Counted from the first letter of the stretch, positions 34,314-44,444 are shown. The stretch is 64,000 nt of DNA from Rhizobium sp. NRK18 (GCF_024385575.1 NZ_JANFMV010000001.1:893081-957080), one strand, 5' to 3'. Notes: a model not told the origin generated them from the letters alone. Translations and numbers: made by a program.

Positions 34314-37046
34314 TCAGGCTTGCTCGTAAGCGCCGTGGCAGTGCTTGTACTTCTTGCCGGAGCCGCAGGGGCAGGCTTCGTTGCGGCCGACCTTGCCCCA
34401 GGTTGCCGGATCGTTGGGATCACGGTTTTCGGGGGCGACGTAGAGGGCCGTTGTCTCGGCTGACTCCAGCGACGGCTGCGCAAGTTCGTCTTCGCCCGAC
34501 GTGGCATCGAGGTGGTGCGCTTCCATGACCGGCAGTTCAGGCGCGGGAGTCTCGGCCGCCTGGCGGACGATCTCGACCCGCATCAACTGCGAAATGACCG
34601 CCTGACGGAGGTTCGTGAGCAGCGCCGTGAACAGCTCAAAGGCTTCCTGTTTGTATTCCTGCAGCGGATCGCGCTGGGCATAGCCGCGGAAACCGATGAC
34701 GGAGCGCAGGTGATCGAGGTTGACGATGTGCTCGCGCCACAAATGGTCCAGCGTCTGCAGGACGACGGAGCGTTCGACATAGGTCATGACTTCGGGGCCG
34801 AAGCGTTCGGCGCGCTCTGCTGCTGCCTTGTCGGCGGCCTCGGTGACGCGGGCGAGAATGTCGTCTTCGGCAATCCCGTCTTCCTTGACCCATTCCTCGA
34901 CGGGAAGGTCGAGGTTGAGGACGTTTTCGATTTCGACCTTCAGTCCCTTCACGTCCCACTGCTCGGCATAGGCGCGCTCCGGAATGTGACGGCTGACCAT
35001 CGCCTCGATGACTTCCTGGCGCATGTCGGCGACGGTTTCGGAAATGTCCTGCGCATCCATGAGTTCGACGCGTTGCTCGAAGACCACCTTGCGCTGGTCG
35101 TTGAGAACATCGTCATACTTCAGCAGGTTCTTTCGGATGTCGAAGTTGCGGGCTTCGACCTTCTTCTGGGCGCGTTCGAGCGCCTTGTTGATCCACGGAT
35201 GGACGATGGCTTCGCCGTCCTTCAGGCCGAGCTTCTGGAGCATGCTGTCCATGCGCTCGGAGCCGAAGATGCGCATCAGGTCGTCCTGAAGCGAGAGATA
35301 GAACTTCGAGCGGCCGGGGTCGCCCTGACGACCGGCGCGACCGCGCAGCTGGTTGTCGATACGCCGGCTTTCATGGCGTTCGGTGGCGATGATGTAGAGA
35401 CCGCCGGCGGCCAGTGCCTGCTGCTTGAGCTGCTTGACCTCTTCCTTGATCGCGGCCGCCTTGGCGTCACGCTCCGGACCCAGCTCCATTTCGGCCAGAT
35501 CGCGATCGAGGCGCATCTCGAGGTTGCCGCCGAGCTGAATGTCGGTACCGCGACCGGCCATGTTGGTGGCGATCGTGACGGCGCCGGGAACACCGGCCTG
35601 CGAGACGATATAGGCTTCCTGCTCGTGGTAGCGGGCGTTCAGCACGCTGAAATCGGAGAAGCCGGACTTCTTCAGAAGCGTGGCCAGCAGTTCGGATTTC
35701 TCGATCGAGGTGGTGCCGACGAGGACCGGCTGGCCCTTGGCGTTGGCCGCCTTGATCTCGTTGATGATGGCCTGGTATTTCTCTTCCGCAGTCCGGTAGA
35801 CTTCGTCGTCCTCATCAATACGGGCGATCGGCAGGTTGGTCGGCACTTCCACGACTTCGAGACCGTAGATGTCGCCGAATTCTTCCGCTTCCGTCGACGC
35901 CGTACCGGTCATGCCGGCTAGCTTGTCATACATTCGGAAGTAGTTCTGGAAGGTGACGGATGCCAGCGTCTGGTTTTCCGGCTGGATCTGCACGTGTTCC
36001 TTGGCTTCCAGCGCCTGGTGCTGGCCTTCCGAATAACGGCGGCCCGGCATCATGCGGCCGGTGAATTCGTCGATGATGACGATCTCGTCGTTGCGGACGA
36101 TGTAGTCCTTGTCGCGCTGGAACAGCTTGTGGGCCTTCAGCGCGTTGTTGAGGTGGTGCACGATGGCGACGTTCTCGATGTCGTAAAGGGTCTCGCCCTT
36201 CAGCATGCCGGCGTCGCGCAGCAGGTTTTCGAGTTTCTCCATGCCGTCTTCGGAGAAGTTGGCGGAGCGCTGCTTCTCGTCGATCTCGTAGTCGCTCTCG
36301 ACCAGTTCCGGGATGAACTTGTCGATGGTGTTGTAGAGATCGGAGCGGTCGTCCAGCGGGCCGGAGATGATCAGCGGCGTGCGGGCTTCGTCGACCAGGA
36401 TCGAGTCGACTTCGTCGACGATCGCATAGTTGTGGCCGCGCTGAACCATCTGGGCGCGGTCGAACTTCATGTTGTCGCGCAGATAGTCGAAGCCGAGTTC
36501 GTTGTTGGTGGCGTAGGTGATGTCGCAGCCATAGGCCTGGCTGCGCTGCTCGTCGTCGAGGCCGTGGACGATCACGCCCGTGGTCATGCCGAGGAAGCCG
36601 TAGAGACGCCCCATGGTGGCGGAGTCGCGGCTGGCGAGGTAGTCGTTGACGGTCACGACGTGGACGCCCTTGCCGGCGAGCGCGTTGAGGTAGACGGGGA
36701 GCGTCGCCACCAGCGTCTTGCCTTCACCGGTCTTCATCTCGGCGATGGCGTTCTCGTGCAGGATCATGCCGCCGATCAGCTGTACGTCAAAAGGCCGCAG
36801 GCCGAGCACGCGCTTGGCGGCTTCCCGGACGACCGCAAAGGCCGGCACGAGGATGTCGTCCAAGCTTTTTCCGGCTGCCAGCTGCTCCTTAAACTCGGCC
36901 GTCTTGGCCTTGAGCTGCTCGTCGGAGAGGGACTGCATATCGCTTTCCAGCGCGTTGATCGCCGCCACTTTCGGCTGGTAGGCGCGAATGCGACGATCAT
37001 TGGCTGAGCCGAACATTTTGCGGGCTAATCCGCCGAAGCTGACCAT
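34314..37046 (-). CDS. secA: Preprotein translocase ATPase SecA
   Basis: 910-aa motor of the Sec pathway, binding SecYEG at the inner membrane. It begins [20 protein letters not shown]. The Walker A region is [14 protein letters not shown], with [19 protein letters not shown] as the DEAD-box-like Walker B, split here to its core [25 protein letters not shown] and [18 protein letters not shown] (motifs V and VI) complete the helicase core. The C-terminal zinc-binding SecB/ribosome site is [14 protein letters not shown]. The frame is open to 37160, but the upstream part has no SecA homology. It is divergent from the parvulin gene. Confidence 0.97.
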   Translation of the reverse strand: MVSFGGLARKMFGSANDRRIRAYQPKVAAINALESDMQSLSDEQLKAKTAEFKEQLAAGKSLDDILVPAFAVVREAAKRVLGLRPFDVQLIGGMILHENAIAEMKTGEGKTLVATLPVYLNALAGKGVHVVTVNDYLASRDSATMGRLYGFLGMTTGVIVHGLDDEQRSQAYGCDITYATNNELGFDYLRDNMKFDRAQMVQRGHNYAIVDEVDSILVDEARTPLIISGPLDDRSDLYNTIDKFIPELVESDYEIDEKQRSANFSEDGMEKLENLLRDAGMLKGETLYDIENVAIVHHLNNALKAHKLFQRDKDYIVRNDEIVIIDEFTGRMMPGRRYSEGQHQALEAKEHVQIQPENQTLASVTFQNYFRMYDKLAGMTGTASTEAEEFGDIYGLEVVEVPTNLPIARIDEDDEVYRTAEEKYQAIINEIKAANAKGQPVLVGTTSIEKSELLATLLKKSGFSDFSVLNARYHEQEAYIVSQAGVPGAVTIATNMAGRGTDIQLGGNLEMRLDRDLAEMELGPERDAKAAAIKEEVKQLKQQALAAGGLYIIATERHESRRIDNQLRGRAGRQGDPGRSKFYLSLQDDLMRIFGSERMDSMLQKLGLKDGEAIVHPWINKALERAQKKVEARNFDIRKNLLKYDDVLNDQRKVVFEQRVELMDAQDISETVADMRQEVIEAMVSRHIPERAYAEQWDVKGLKVEIENVLNLDLPVEEWVKEDGIAEDDILARVTEAADKAAAERAERFGPEVMTYVERSVVLQTLDHLWREHIVNLDHLRSVIGFRGYAQRDPLQEYKQEAFELFTALLTNLRQAVISQLMRVEIVRQAAETPAPELPVMEAHHLDATSGEDELAQPSLESAETTALYVAPENRDPNDPATWGKVGRNEACPCGSGKKYKHCHGAYEQA

Positions 37047-37277
37047 TCGAATGGCCCTTTCCTTGACTATTTTCTTTCGCCGAAAATTGCGGCAAATCGG
37101 AGTAATTCGCCCGGAACTCTTCTGGACGCGAGGTTGCGTGACAGATAAGAGGGGGGGCAAATGATGTCAACGGGACAGGCGGGCCGATAAAGGCCACATT
37201 TGACTGTTCATGACGATTTTCGCCCGGTTTCGCATATGTGCTCCTCGAAATCCGGGACAATAGGGAAAGGCCTGTTC

Positions 37278-38150
37278 ATGCTCAGCACTCGGAAATTCGC
37301 AGCGGCCGCAATCGCTGCCTTCATGTTGTCCCACGCAGCGGCTTTTGCCGAAGACGCCAAGGACAAGGTCGTCGCCAAGGTCGGCGATCTGGAAATCTAC
37401 CAGTCGGAACTCGACCTCGCCGTCGCAAATCTCGATCCGCAGCTCGCCAAGCTGCCGCCGGAGCAGAAGGAAGTCGCAGCCCTTTCCGGCGCGATCGACC
37501 TCAAGCTTCTGGCCGGAAGCGCGATGGCCGAAGGCCTGGAAAACGACGCCGACTTCAAGATGCGCATGCGCTACCTGAAGGATCGCGAGCTTCACAACAC
37601 CTACTTCCAGAAGCATGTCGTCGACACCGTCACCGATGACGAGGTCAAGGCGCGCTACGAGAAGGAAATCGCGGCAATGCCGAAGCAGCAGGAGGTGCAT
37701 GCACGCCATATCCTGCTGAAGACCGAAGACGAAGCCAAGGCCGTGATTGCCGAGCTCGACAAGGGTGCCGATTTCGTCACGCTGGCCAAGGAGAAGTCCA
37801 ACGATCCGGCCAAGAGCGAAGGCGGTGATCTCGGCTGGTTTACCAAGGGCCGCATGGTTCCGGAATTCGAAGAGGCCGCATTTGCATTGCCGGTCGGCAC
37901 CTACACGAAGACGCCGGTCAAGACGCAGTTCGGCTATCACGTCATCAAGGTCGAAGAAAAGCGTGACGTTGCTCCGCCGCCGTTCGATCAGGTCAAGGAC
38001 CAGGTCCGTCAGCTGGTGATGCGTGACAAGTATGTCGCGCTGCTGCAGGCAGCCAAGGACAAGACGAAGGTCGACATCCTCGACGAGACCCTGCGCAAGG
38101 GCTACGACGACGCCAACAAGGCGCCCGAGGCGACCGAGCCGACGAAGTAA
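37278..38150 (+). CDS. Periplasmic parvulin-type peptidyl-prolyl isomerase
   Basis: 290-aa exported foldase. The signal peptide ([19 protein letters not shown]) is followed by likely cleavage after A24. A helical SurA/PrsA-like N-domain follows. The rotamase domain at about 135-225 shows [30 protein letters not shown] and [15 protein letters not shown], then [12 protein letters not shown], all parvulin signatures. It aids folding of outer-membrane or periplasmic proteins that reach the periplasm through Sec, and it is divergent from secA. The ATG at 37278 starts the signal peptide, with a GGGAAAGG site upstream. Confidence 0.9.
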   Translation: MLSTRKFAAAAIAAFMLSHAAAFAEDAKDKVVAKVGDLEIYQSELDLAVANLDPQLAKLPPEQKEVAALSGAIDLKLLAGSAMAEGLENDADFKMRMRYLKDRELHNTYFQKHVVDTVTDDEVKARYEKEIAAMPKQQEVHARHILLKTEDEAKAVIAELDKGADFVTLAKEKSNDPAKSEGGDLGWFTKGRMVPEFEEAAFALPVGTYTKTPVKTQFGYHVIKVEEKRDVAPPPFDQVKDQVRQLVMRDKYVALLQAAKDKTKVDILDETLRKGYDDANKAPEATEPTK

Positions 38151-38162
38151 AAGACTGACGAT

Positions 38163-38191
38163 GCCCGTCGGGTCTCAGTGACCCGGCGGGC
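38163..38191. terminator. Strong GC hairpin between parvulin gene and argJ
   Basis: GCCCGTCGGGTC (38163-38174), loop TCAGT, then GACCCGGCGGGC (38180-38191) form a 12-bp stem with one G-T pair, 12 nt after the parvulin stop. No T-run follows, so it is either a non-classical terminator or a transcript-stabilising hairpin. Confidence 0.5.
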
Positions 38192-38237
38192 CTGCCCCGC
38201 TTCGCATCAACCCGTTCTTTCCCAGGATCACTTGGCC

Positions 38238-39479
38238 ATGTCCGGAACCGTTTCGCCGCTCGCTCCGAAATCCTATCCCGAAATGCCCGCTCTTCGTGGT
38301 GTACGCATGGCGACCGCCGCTGCGGGGATCAAGTACAAGGGCCGGACCGACGTCCTGTTGATGCTGTTCGATGCGCCGGCAGCCGTCGCCGGCGTTTTCA
38401 CGCGGTCCAAGTGCCCGTCGGCTCCCGTCGACTTCTGCCGTGCCAATTTGCCGCACGGCGTTGCGCGTGCCGTTGTCGTCAATTCCGGCAATGCCAACGC
38501 CTTTACCGGCAAGAAGGGCCGAGAGGCGACGGCGCTGACCGCCAAATCGGCTTCCGAGGCCGTCGGCTGCAGCGAGAGCGAGGTCTTTCTCGCCTCGACG
38601 GGCGTGATCGGCGAGCCGCTGAAGGCGGAGAAATTCGCCGGCGTGCTCTCTGACATGGCCGGCGCAGCCACAGGTGACTTCTGGCAGGAAGCAGCCAAGG
38701 CGATCATGACCACCGACACGTTTCCGAAGGTGGCGACCCGGACGGCTTCGATCGGCGGCGTGACGGTCACGATCAACGGCATTGCCAAGGGCGCCGGCAT
38801 GATCGCGCCGGACATGGCGACGATGCTGTCTTTCGTCGCGACCGATGCCGACATCGAGGCGTCCGCACTGCAGGCGCTGCTCTCCGATGGCGTCGGGCCG
38901 TCCTTCAATTCCGTGACAGTCGACAGCGATACCTCGACCTCCGATACGCTGATGCTGTTTGCGACCGGTGCGGCCGCCGCCGATGGCCAGACAAAGATTA
39001 CCGATGCGGCCGATCCCGCGCTTGGCGAGTTCCGCGCGGCGCTCAATGATCTCCTGAAGGACCTCGCCCTGCAGGTGGTCTGCGATGGCGAGGGGGCAAC
39101 GAAGCTTCTCGAAGTCAATGTGACCGGTGCAGAGAGCGATGCTGCCGCAAAGCGCATCGCGCTTTCGATTGCCAATTCCCCGCTCGTCAAAACCGCTGTC
39201 GCCGGCGAGGACGCCAACTGGGGTCGCGTCGTTATGGCCGTCGGCAAGGCCGGCGAAGCCGCCGACCGCGATCGTCTGGCGATCTGGTTTGGCGACGTTC
39301 GCGTCGCCGTCGATGGCGAACGCGACGCCGATTATTCCGAAGAGGCGGCGTCGGCCGTCATGAAGCAGCAACGGATCAAGGTCCGGGCGGACATCGGCCT
39401 CGGCGCTGGTTCGGCAACCGTGTGGACCTGCGACCTCACCAAGGAATATGTCGCCATCAACGGTGACTACCGGAGTTGA
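38238..39479 (+). CDS. argJ: Bifunctional ornithine acetyltransferase / N-acetylglutamate synthase
   Basis: 413-aa enzyme of the cyclic arginine pathway that moves acetyl from N-acetylornithine to glutamate. It is made as a precursor that self-cleaves before T195 in [16 protein letters not shown] (A194/T195), giving alpha and beta chains. [12 protein letters not shown] and the C-terminal [17 protein letters not shown] are family blocks. The ATG at 38238 matches the usual start. It is followed at 9 nt by a GNAT gene and then mutT, likely one transcript. Confidence 0.95.
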   Translation: MSGTVSPLAPKSYPEMPALRGVRMATAAAGIKYKGRTDVLLMLFDAPAAVAGVFTRSKCPSAPVDFCRANLPHGVARAVVVNSGNANAFTGKKGREATALTAKSASEAVGCSESEVFLASTGVIGEPLKAEKFAGVLSDMAGAATGDFWQEAAKAIMTTDTFPKVATRTASIGGVTVTINGIAKGAGMIAPDMATMLSFVATDADIEASALQALLSDGVGPSFNSVTVDSDTSTSDTLMLFATGAAAADGQTKITDAADPALGEFRAALNDLLKDLALQVVCDGEGATKLLEVNVTGAESDAAAKRIALSIANSPLVKTAVAGEDANWGRVVMAVGKAGEAADRDRLAIWFGDVRVAVDGERDADYSEEAASAVMKQQRIKVRADIGLGAGSATVWTCDLTKEYVAINGDYRS

Positions 39480-39488
39480 TTTCTTTCG

Positions 39489-40274
39489 ATGTGGAATACC
39501 GCTGCCGTGGCCTCTGACGTCAATCCCAACCTGCCGCTCGTCCGCCGCCTCGAAGCCGTCGGTTTTCGTGCCTGGCCAGCCGCCGATATACGTTATGATG
39601 GAAGCTGGCAGTTGCGCATGACCGCGGGCCATCCGAGCAGGCGCGCCAATTCGCTGGTCCCGCTAGATCCTCGCGATACGCGCGACATTTCCGGCCGGCT
39701 CGAAAAGGCGCGCGACGCCTTCGCAAAGGCCGGACGCCGCTTCGCTATCAAGGAAACACCGCTTTGCCCAGCTCCGCTGATCGCTCTCCTGGAGCAGCTT
39801 GGATGGACGGCAGAGGGCGAGACGTCGGTGCAGGTCGCCAACATTTCGGCGATGGAACTCGGCAATGGCCAGGATCACCTGCCGAGCCACGACATAGAGC
39901 GGTTCGTTGATGCCTGTCTGGCCGTCGAGCCGGACAAGGGGGCGTCGCGCGATGCCCTCGTCCGGCTATTCGGTGCCATCGAGCCGGACGCCGGCCTTTT
40001 CTTCATCGAAGACGAGGCCGAAGGGCCGCGGGCGGTGGCGCTATGCATTCACGACAACGATCTGGCCGGCATTCAGCAGGTGGCTGTGGCAAAGCATCTG
40101 CGTCGACAGGGGCTGGCGACCGAAATCCTGTCCTCGGCGTTGCTATGGGCCAAGCTCAGGGGCGCGCGCCAGGCCTGGCTGCAGGTGGAGGCTTCCAACG
40201 AACCGGCCAAGGCGCTCTATCGCGGCTTCGGGTTCAAGGAAGCCTATCGTTACCGCTACTGGGTGAAGGACTGA
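39489..40274 (+). CDS. GNAT-family N-acetyltransferase, two-domain
   Basis: 261-aa protein. The C-terminal half is a standard GNAT fold (AGIQQVAVAKHLRRQGLATEIL, here with the pyrophosphate loop RRQGLA, then AWLQVEASNEPAKALYRGFGF). The N-terminal half (WPAADIRYDGSWQLRMTAGHPSRRANSL region) resembles a degenerate second GNAT domain. This type follows argJ in many rhizobia. The substrate is unknown, and an amino-acid metabolite is only a guess from the neighbour. The gap to argJ is 9 nt and to mutT 6 nt. Confidence 0.82.
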   Translation: MWNTAAVASDVNPNLPLVRRLEAVGFRAWPAADIRYDGSWQLRMTAGHPSRRANSLVPLDPRDTRDISGRLEKARDAFAKAGRRFAIKETPLCPAPLIALLEQLGWTAEGETSVQVANISAMELGNGQDHLPSHDIERFVDACLAVEPDKGASRDALVRLFGAIEPDAGLFFIEDEAEGPRAVALCIHDNDLAGIQQVAVAKHLRRQGLATEILSSALLWAKLRGARQAWLQVEASNEPAKALYRGFGFKEAYRYRYWVKD

Positions 40275-40280
40275 TCGCGC

Positions 40281-40694
40281 ATGTCTTCTACCCCTCGCAA
40301 GATCCTGCTCGTCGCCGCCTGTGCGCTCATCGATGCCGATGGCCGCATTCTTCTCACTCAGCGCCCCGAGGGCAAGTCGCTTGCAGGGCTGTGGGAGTTT
40401 CCCGGCGGCAAGGTCGAGCCGGGCGAGACGCCGGAGGAAACGCTGATCCGCGAGCTGGATGAGGAAATCGGCGTGACGACCAAAGTCGCCTGTCTGGCGC
40501 CGCTCACCTTTGCCAGCCACACCTATGACGACTTTCATCTTCTGATGCCGCTTTATGTCTGCCGTCGTTTCGAGGGCACCCCGCACGGCCGAGAGGGGCA
40601 GGCGCTCAAATGGGTTAAGCCGCAGGCGCTGCGCGATTATCCGATGCCGCCGGCCGATGAACCGCTGATCCCCTTCCTCCTGGATCTCCTTTAA
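40281..40694 (+). CDS. mutT: 8-oxo-dGTP diphosphatase MutT (Nudix)
   Basis: 137-aa Nudix hydrolase. The Nudix box is GGKVEPGETPEETLIRELDEEIGV in pattern, at residues 42-65, with all catalytic Glu residues (R57-E58 and E61-E62 region) present. RPEGKSLAGLWEFPGG upstream is specific for MutT. It hydrolyses 8-oxo-dGTP to prevent A:T to C:G changes. Length is near the 129 aa of the Escherichia coli enzyme. The last 4 nt overlap the convergent small membrane gene. Confidence 0.92.
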   Translation: MSSTPRKILLVAACALIDADGRILLTQRPEGKSLAGLWEFPGGKVEPGETPEETLIRELDEEIGVTTKVACLAPLTFASHTYDDFHLLMPLYVCRRFEGTPHGREGQALKWVKPQALRDYPMPPADEPLIPFLLDLL

Positions 40695-41020
40695 CGTCGA
40701 GTTCCTCGGCGGGGGAGTTTCGTCCTGCGGGCGAACTTCTTCCGGTAGGGCATCATCATGACGGCCGAGCCGGTGACCGCACTGCCGAAGGTCAAGGCAA
40801 GCGGCGCGGAAATCATGAAGGCCGCAAGATAGGGTGTCTCCGAGCGGAAGATGTGCGTGCCGAGGCCGCCGACATCCATTGCGATCAGCGCTGCGGCGAC
40901 GAGTGCGCCCAGGACCATGCCGAAAGCGGCATTCAGGCCGAGAAACCACAGCATTTCCTGGTGATCCTGGCGGGCCTCTTCTGGCGTCAGAAGGTCGTCA
41001 TTCTGGTCGGTATCGTCCAT
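40691..41020 (-). CDS. Small two-helix membrane protein, hypothetical
   Basis: 109-aa protein. The acidic N-terminus (MDDTDQNDDLLTPEEARQ) precedes two hydrophobic segments (GLNAAFGMVLGALVAAALIAM and LAAFMISAPLALTFGSAVTG), and the C-terminus is strongly basic (YRKKFARRTKLPRRG). The ATG at 41020 has a GGGAGGGG tract 7 nt upstream. A longer frame to 41188 adds Pro/Arg sequence with no support. The charge layout predicts both ends in the cytoplasm. No family recognised. Confidence 0.65.
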   Translation of the reverse strand: MDDTDQNDDLLTPEEARQDHQEMLWFLGLNAAFGMVLGALVAAALIAMDVGGLGTHIFRSETPYLAAFMISAPLALTFGSAVTGSAVMMMPYRKKFARRTKLPRRGTRR

Positions 41021-41117
41021 TGCGAACCCCTCCCGGGAAAGATCAACCGCATGATGATCTTCGAAGTCTAGACCTGCGGGCGGGGGAGGTCGAGTCCCGC
41101 CCGCAGGGCCGTCTCGC

Positions 41118-42674
41118 CTATTCGCCGAGTGCCGGCGCGGGCGTGGCGTTCGTGGTTTCGACACTGTCGAGCGGGTCCGCCTTTTCATGGACGGGCAGGC
41201 GCACGTCCTTGAGGAGAAGGGCCAGCACGAAGCTCAGCGCAAACAGGATGGCGCCAAAATCGTATACCCAGCCGAAGGCGTTGGTGAAGACGTCGACCAC
41301 CATCATATACACGTCGTGCGGCAGCGCCTGCATCGCCTCCGGGGTCATCTCCTTGACCGGTGCCGGAAGGCTGGCTGCGACGTCCTGCGGCAATCGCGCT
41401 TGAAAGTATCCGAGCCCGGCATTCAGCAGTCCACCATTGACCGCCAACCCGAAGGAGGCGCCGATCATGCGGGCGAGGTTGATCGCACCCGTTGCGGCGC
41501 CGACATGGTGATGCGGGGCGGCGTTCTGGATCGCCGTCATCAGCGTCTGCATCTGCAGGCCGATGCCAGAGGCGAAGAAGAACATCAGCGGGGCGATCAG
41601 CCATACCGGTGTCGCCGCGCTCACCTGGCTGAACAGGATGAGGGTGACGGTACCAAGCGCCATCGCGATAACCGGGAAGATCTTGTAGCGCCCGGTTCGC
41701 GACACGATGATGCCGGATGTCACCGAGGCGATCAGCGAACCAGTCGACGGCGCGATGAACAGAAGGCCGGCATAGGCCGGCGGCAGGCCGGTCACCGTCT
41801 GCAGGAAGAGCGCGAAGTAATTGAGCAGGCCAAGCGTGCAGACGCCGACGACGACGGATATCGCCAACGATAGCGCGATGGTCCTGTTGGTGAAGAGGGA
41901 GAGCGGCAAGATCGGTTCCTCCGCCTTCATTTCTGCGAGGACGAAACCGACAAGTGCCAGGACCGCGACAATGGGCAGGCCGATGAAGAGGCTCATCGGC
42001 AGGGACCCCGATACCGCTTCCTCGGTCCAGTAGACGATGGCGGTGACGCTGACGGCGAGCAGCAGGCCGCCGAGATAGTCGATCGCGGGCCGTTTCGTGC
42101 TGAGGGTTGACGGCATGGCCAAGGCCAGCACCGCCGCCACCGCGATCCCGATCGGCAGATTGATGAGGAAGACGTACTCCCAGCCGATCGACTGCGCGAT
42201 CAGGCCGCCGGATGCAGGCCCGGTCAGGCTTGCAAGCGTGAAGACGATCGTCGAATAGCCTTGGTATTTGGCACGCTCACGCGGCTCGAACAGATCGGCG
42301 ATGATGGCGAAGGCGGTTGTCATGAGACCGCCGCCGCCAAGACCCTGCAGGATCCGGGCGACGATCAGGCTTTCCATCGACCAGGCGAGGCCGCAGGCAA
42401 GCGACCCGATCGTGAAGATGATAATTGCGGTGATCGAAATGGTCTTACGGCCGAAGAGGTCGCCGAGCTTGCCGTAGAAGGGCGTGACGGCGGCGGTGGC
42501 TAGAAGATAGGAGGCGCCAACCCAGCCGAAAAGGTCGAGATTGCCAAGGTCGTCGGCGATCGTCGGCAGCGCCGTCGCCACGATCTGCATGTCAAGGACG
42601 GCCATGAACATCGAGGCGAGCGCCGCGACATAAATGACGTGGCGCCGCCGGGAGGAAAGGGCTTGAATATTCAT
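41118..42674 (-). CDS. MFS multidrug exporter, DHA2 (EmrB/QacA) type
   Basis: 518-aa transporter with about 14 hydrophobic helices. Motif A is GKLGDLFGRKT after TM2, and motif C-like GPASGGLIAQSIGW in TM5 is specific for drug/proton antiporters. It exports drugs or toxic compounds with proton exchange. There is no adjacent EmrA-type adaptor, so it works alone or with a distant partner. It is divergent from a MarR regulator gene, and the shared 127-nt A/T-rich gap carries a near-perfect 20-bp palindrome, so MarR repression is likely. Confidence 0.9.
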   Translation of the reverse strand: MNIQALSSRRRHVIYVAALASMFMAVLDMQIVATALPTIADDLGNLDLFGWVGASYLLATAAVTPFYGKLGDLFGRKTISITAIIIFTIGSLACGLAWSMESLIVARILQGLGGGGLMTTAFAIIADLFEPRERAKYQGYSTIVFTLASLTGPASGGLIAQSIGWEYVFLINLPIGIAVAAVLALAMPSTLSTKRPAIDYLGGLLLAVSVTAIVYWTEEAVSGSLPMSLFIGLPIVAVLALVGFVLAEMKAEEPILPLSLFTNRTIALSLAISVVVGVCTLGLLNYFALFLQTVTGLPPAYAGLLFIAPSTGSLIASVTSGIIVSRTGRYKIFPVIAMALGTVTLILFSQVSAATPVWLIAPLMFFFASGIGLQMQTLMTAIQNAAPHHHVGAATGAINLARMIGASFGLAVNGGLLNAGLGYFQARLPQDVAASLPAPVKEMTPEAMQALPHDVYMMVVDVFTNAFGWVYDFGAILFALSFVLALLLKDVRLPVHEKADPLDSVETTNATPAPALGE

Positions 42675-42712
42675 CGGAGAACCTTTTTGGAAGAACCGGG
42701 ATTTTTTATGTC

Positions 42713-42732
42713 ATTTGCATATATATGTAAAT
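42713..42732. promoter_or_regulatory. Palindromic operator in the MFS/MarR divergent region
   Basis: A 20-bp dyad, ATTTGCATAT then ATATGTAAAT, in which 9 of 10 base pairs are complementary. It begins 39 nt upstream of the exporter start and lies in the most A/T-rich stretch of the region. Size and symmetry fit a MarR-dimer operator, which typically is an 16-20-bp A/T-rich inverted repeat overlapping the promoter. No binding data can be read from sequence. Confidence 0.55.
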
Positions 42733-42755
42733 AGCATATATTTATATTTTACTTG

Positions 42756-42774
42756 AATGTGCGTGAAGCACATT
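42756..42774. repeat. Inverted repeat near the MarR gene start
   Basis: AATGTGC (42756-42762) and GCACATT (42768-42774) are perfect 7-bp complements around a 5-nt spacer. They lie between the main palindrome and the favoured marR start, and overlap the alternative ATG at 42757. It could be a second operator or a leader hairpin that limits marR translation. Confidence 0.45.
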
Positions 42775-42801
42775 CTTGACCGAGGTCCGACGGGTGTCAT
42801 A

Positions 42802-43455
42802 ATGAGTGATGACGAGGCAAAATACAGGGAGATCGTAGGGTCTTTGGCGGCAGATGATAATGACAAAAGCAGGCGCGATCTGCGTGTCGGGCGATACAGG
42901 GAAAACGGTCTTTCCGAAGATGCTGCCGATGCGGCCGTTCTGATCGACGATACGCTTGCCATTCTCCGGCGCTCGATGGTTCGCCGGCAGGTGGTGCGGA
43001 AGGCCATTGATCACCTGTCGCTGGATATCGACGTCGCGCAGTTGGAAGTGATTTATGCCGTGGGCGCGGCGGCGTGCCGACCGGGGTCCGGCGAAGTCAC
43101 GGTTGGTACGATCGCGGAGCAGCTGGCAATCGATCCCTCTCGTGCAAGCCGGCTTGTCGCCGAGGTCGTCGACCGCGGCCTTGTGCGCCGGGTTGCCTCG
43201 CAGGGAGATGCCCGCCGGATCTGCCTTGAGCTGATGGAGACGGGACAAGCCTATCTGGATGCCATTTTCGATTACAAGGCGATCATGTTTTCCCAAGCCG
43301 TGAGTGATTGGGAGGAAGAAGACCTCGTCACCTTTGCGCGACTGTTCAAGAAATACAGTGCCTGGATCGAGAAGGAAGGAACGGACCTCGGCGAGGCTGC
43401 GGCCCGCGTCGAGGCGCTTGTCGACAGCCTGAAACGCTTCGGCGTCAAGGGCTAG
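42802..43455 (+). CDS. MarR-family transcriptional regulator
   Basis: 217-aa regulator with a winged helix. VDVAQLEVIYAVG-like helices lead to the HTH GTIAEQLAIDPSRASRLVAEVVDRGLV, recognised here by TIAEQLAIDPSRASRLV and RGLVRRVASQGDARR (the wing). The C-terminal helices dimerise. It lies head to head with the MFS exporter and probably represses both. The ATG at 42802 (MSDDEAKYRE) begins the protein-like part, and an in-frame ATG at 42757 is possible. Neither has a clear ribosome site. Confidence 0.83.
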   Translation: MSDDEAKYREIVGSLAADDNDKSRRDLRVGRYRENGLSEDAADAAVLIDDTLAILRRSMVRRQVVRKAIDHLSLDIDVAQLEVIYAVGAAACRPGSGEVTVGTIAEQLAIDPSRASRLVAEVVDRGLVRRVASQGDARRICLELMETGQAYLDAIFDYKAIMFSQAVSDWEEEDLVTFARLFKKYSAWIEKEGTDLGEAAARVEALVDSLKRFGVKG

Positions 43456-43511
43456 GTTTTCGCTCCGTTGGGGATGGAGACAAAATCCTCAGGCCGCGCT
43501 AATCTCTCGCC

Positions 43512-44444
43512 ATGGACATGCAGCCCATTTCCGAGCGGACGTCTGCGCCGTCATCGATTGGCGCATATATACGGTCCCACTGGCGCGGCGAGCAGGGGCT
43601 GTGGTGGTCTTTTGCCGTCAACCTCGCCCTGCTTCGCGGCATCATTTTTCTTGCCCAGTGGTTGCTGCGTCCTGCAAAGGGCGACGACTACTTCGACAAT
43701 CGGATCGCCGTTTTCCTGCTGATGATCCTGTTCCACGGGGTTGTGCTGGTCTGGCAGGTCGTCGGCGTCTTCCGGGCCGGCGAAGCCCATATCCGAAGCA
43801 ATGGGTCGATTGCCGCGCATTGGGGCGCGCAACTCGGTGTCATCATCGCCTTCTGGCTGACGATCTCCTACGCCTTCGAGGCCTGGCAGATGACCATCTA
43901 TATCCCCAAGGGTGAAAGCTTTGCCGCGCGCATGGAGCGCGAACGCACGAGCCGGTATCAGATGGTGGTGGATGACGAGGCTGGCGTATTGTCTCTCGTC
44001 GGGTCGATCGAACTGAATGCGACCCGGCGCATGCGGGAGCTGCTGGCCAGCCATCCCGGGATCGAAACCGTCGTGCTCGCCAGCGAAGGCGGCAACATCT
44101 TCGAGGCCAGAGGGCTTGCCCGGCTGATCCGCGAACGCGGCCTCGATACGCGGGTGGATGGCGACTGCACATCGGCTTGCACGATCATCTTCATCGGCGG
44201 AGAGCAACGGATCCTCGGTCCGGCCGGTCGGCTCGGATTTCATCAATATCGGTTCGACGCGCATTACGTCGTCCTCGGCAACGATCCAGCCAAGGAGCAG
44301 GAGAAGGACCGAAGCCTCTATGCCGAGGCTGGCGTGACTTCCGACTTCCTAGCCAGAATGTTCTCCAAGGGGGCGACCGACATGTGGTTTCCGACCGCGG
44401 ACGAATTGCTGGATGCCGGTGTGGCGACGCAGGTCAGCCGATAG
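43512..44444 (+). CDS. Membrane-anchored periplasmic ClpP-like protein
   Basis: 310-aa protein. The N-terminal 125 residues hold three hydrophobic helices (SFAVNLALLRGIIFLAQWLL, IAVFLLMILFHGVVLVWQVV, AAHWGAQLGVIIAFWLTISY). The soluble C-terminal 180 residues have a ClpP/crotonase-like fold: LVGSIELNATRRM, TVVLASEGGNIFEARGLARLI, DGDCTSACTIIFIGG with a candidate nucleophile Ser in TSAC, and LGFHQYRF with a candidate His. This is the COG3904-type predicted periplasmic protein. Protease activity is inferred, not known. No close partner gene is apparent. Confidence 0.72.
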   Translation: MDMQPISERTSAPSSIGAYIRSHWRGEQGLWWSFAVNLALLRGIIFLAQWLLRPAKGDDYFDNRIAVFLLMILFHGVVLVWQVVGVFRAGEAHIRSNGSIAAHWGAQLGVIIAFWLTISYAFEAWQMTIYIPKGESFAARMERERTSRYQMVVDDEAGVLSLVGSIELNATRRMRELLASHPGIETVVLASEGGNIFEARGLARLIRERGLDTRVDGDCTSACTIIFIGGEQRILGPAGRLGFHQYRFDAHYVVLGNDPAKEQEKDRSLYAEAGVTSDFLARMFSKGATDMWFPTADELLDAGVATQVSR

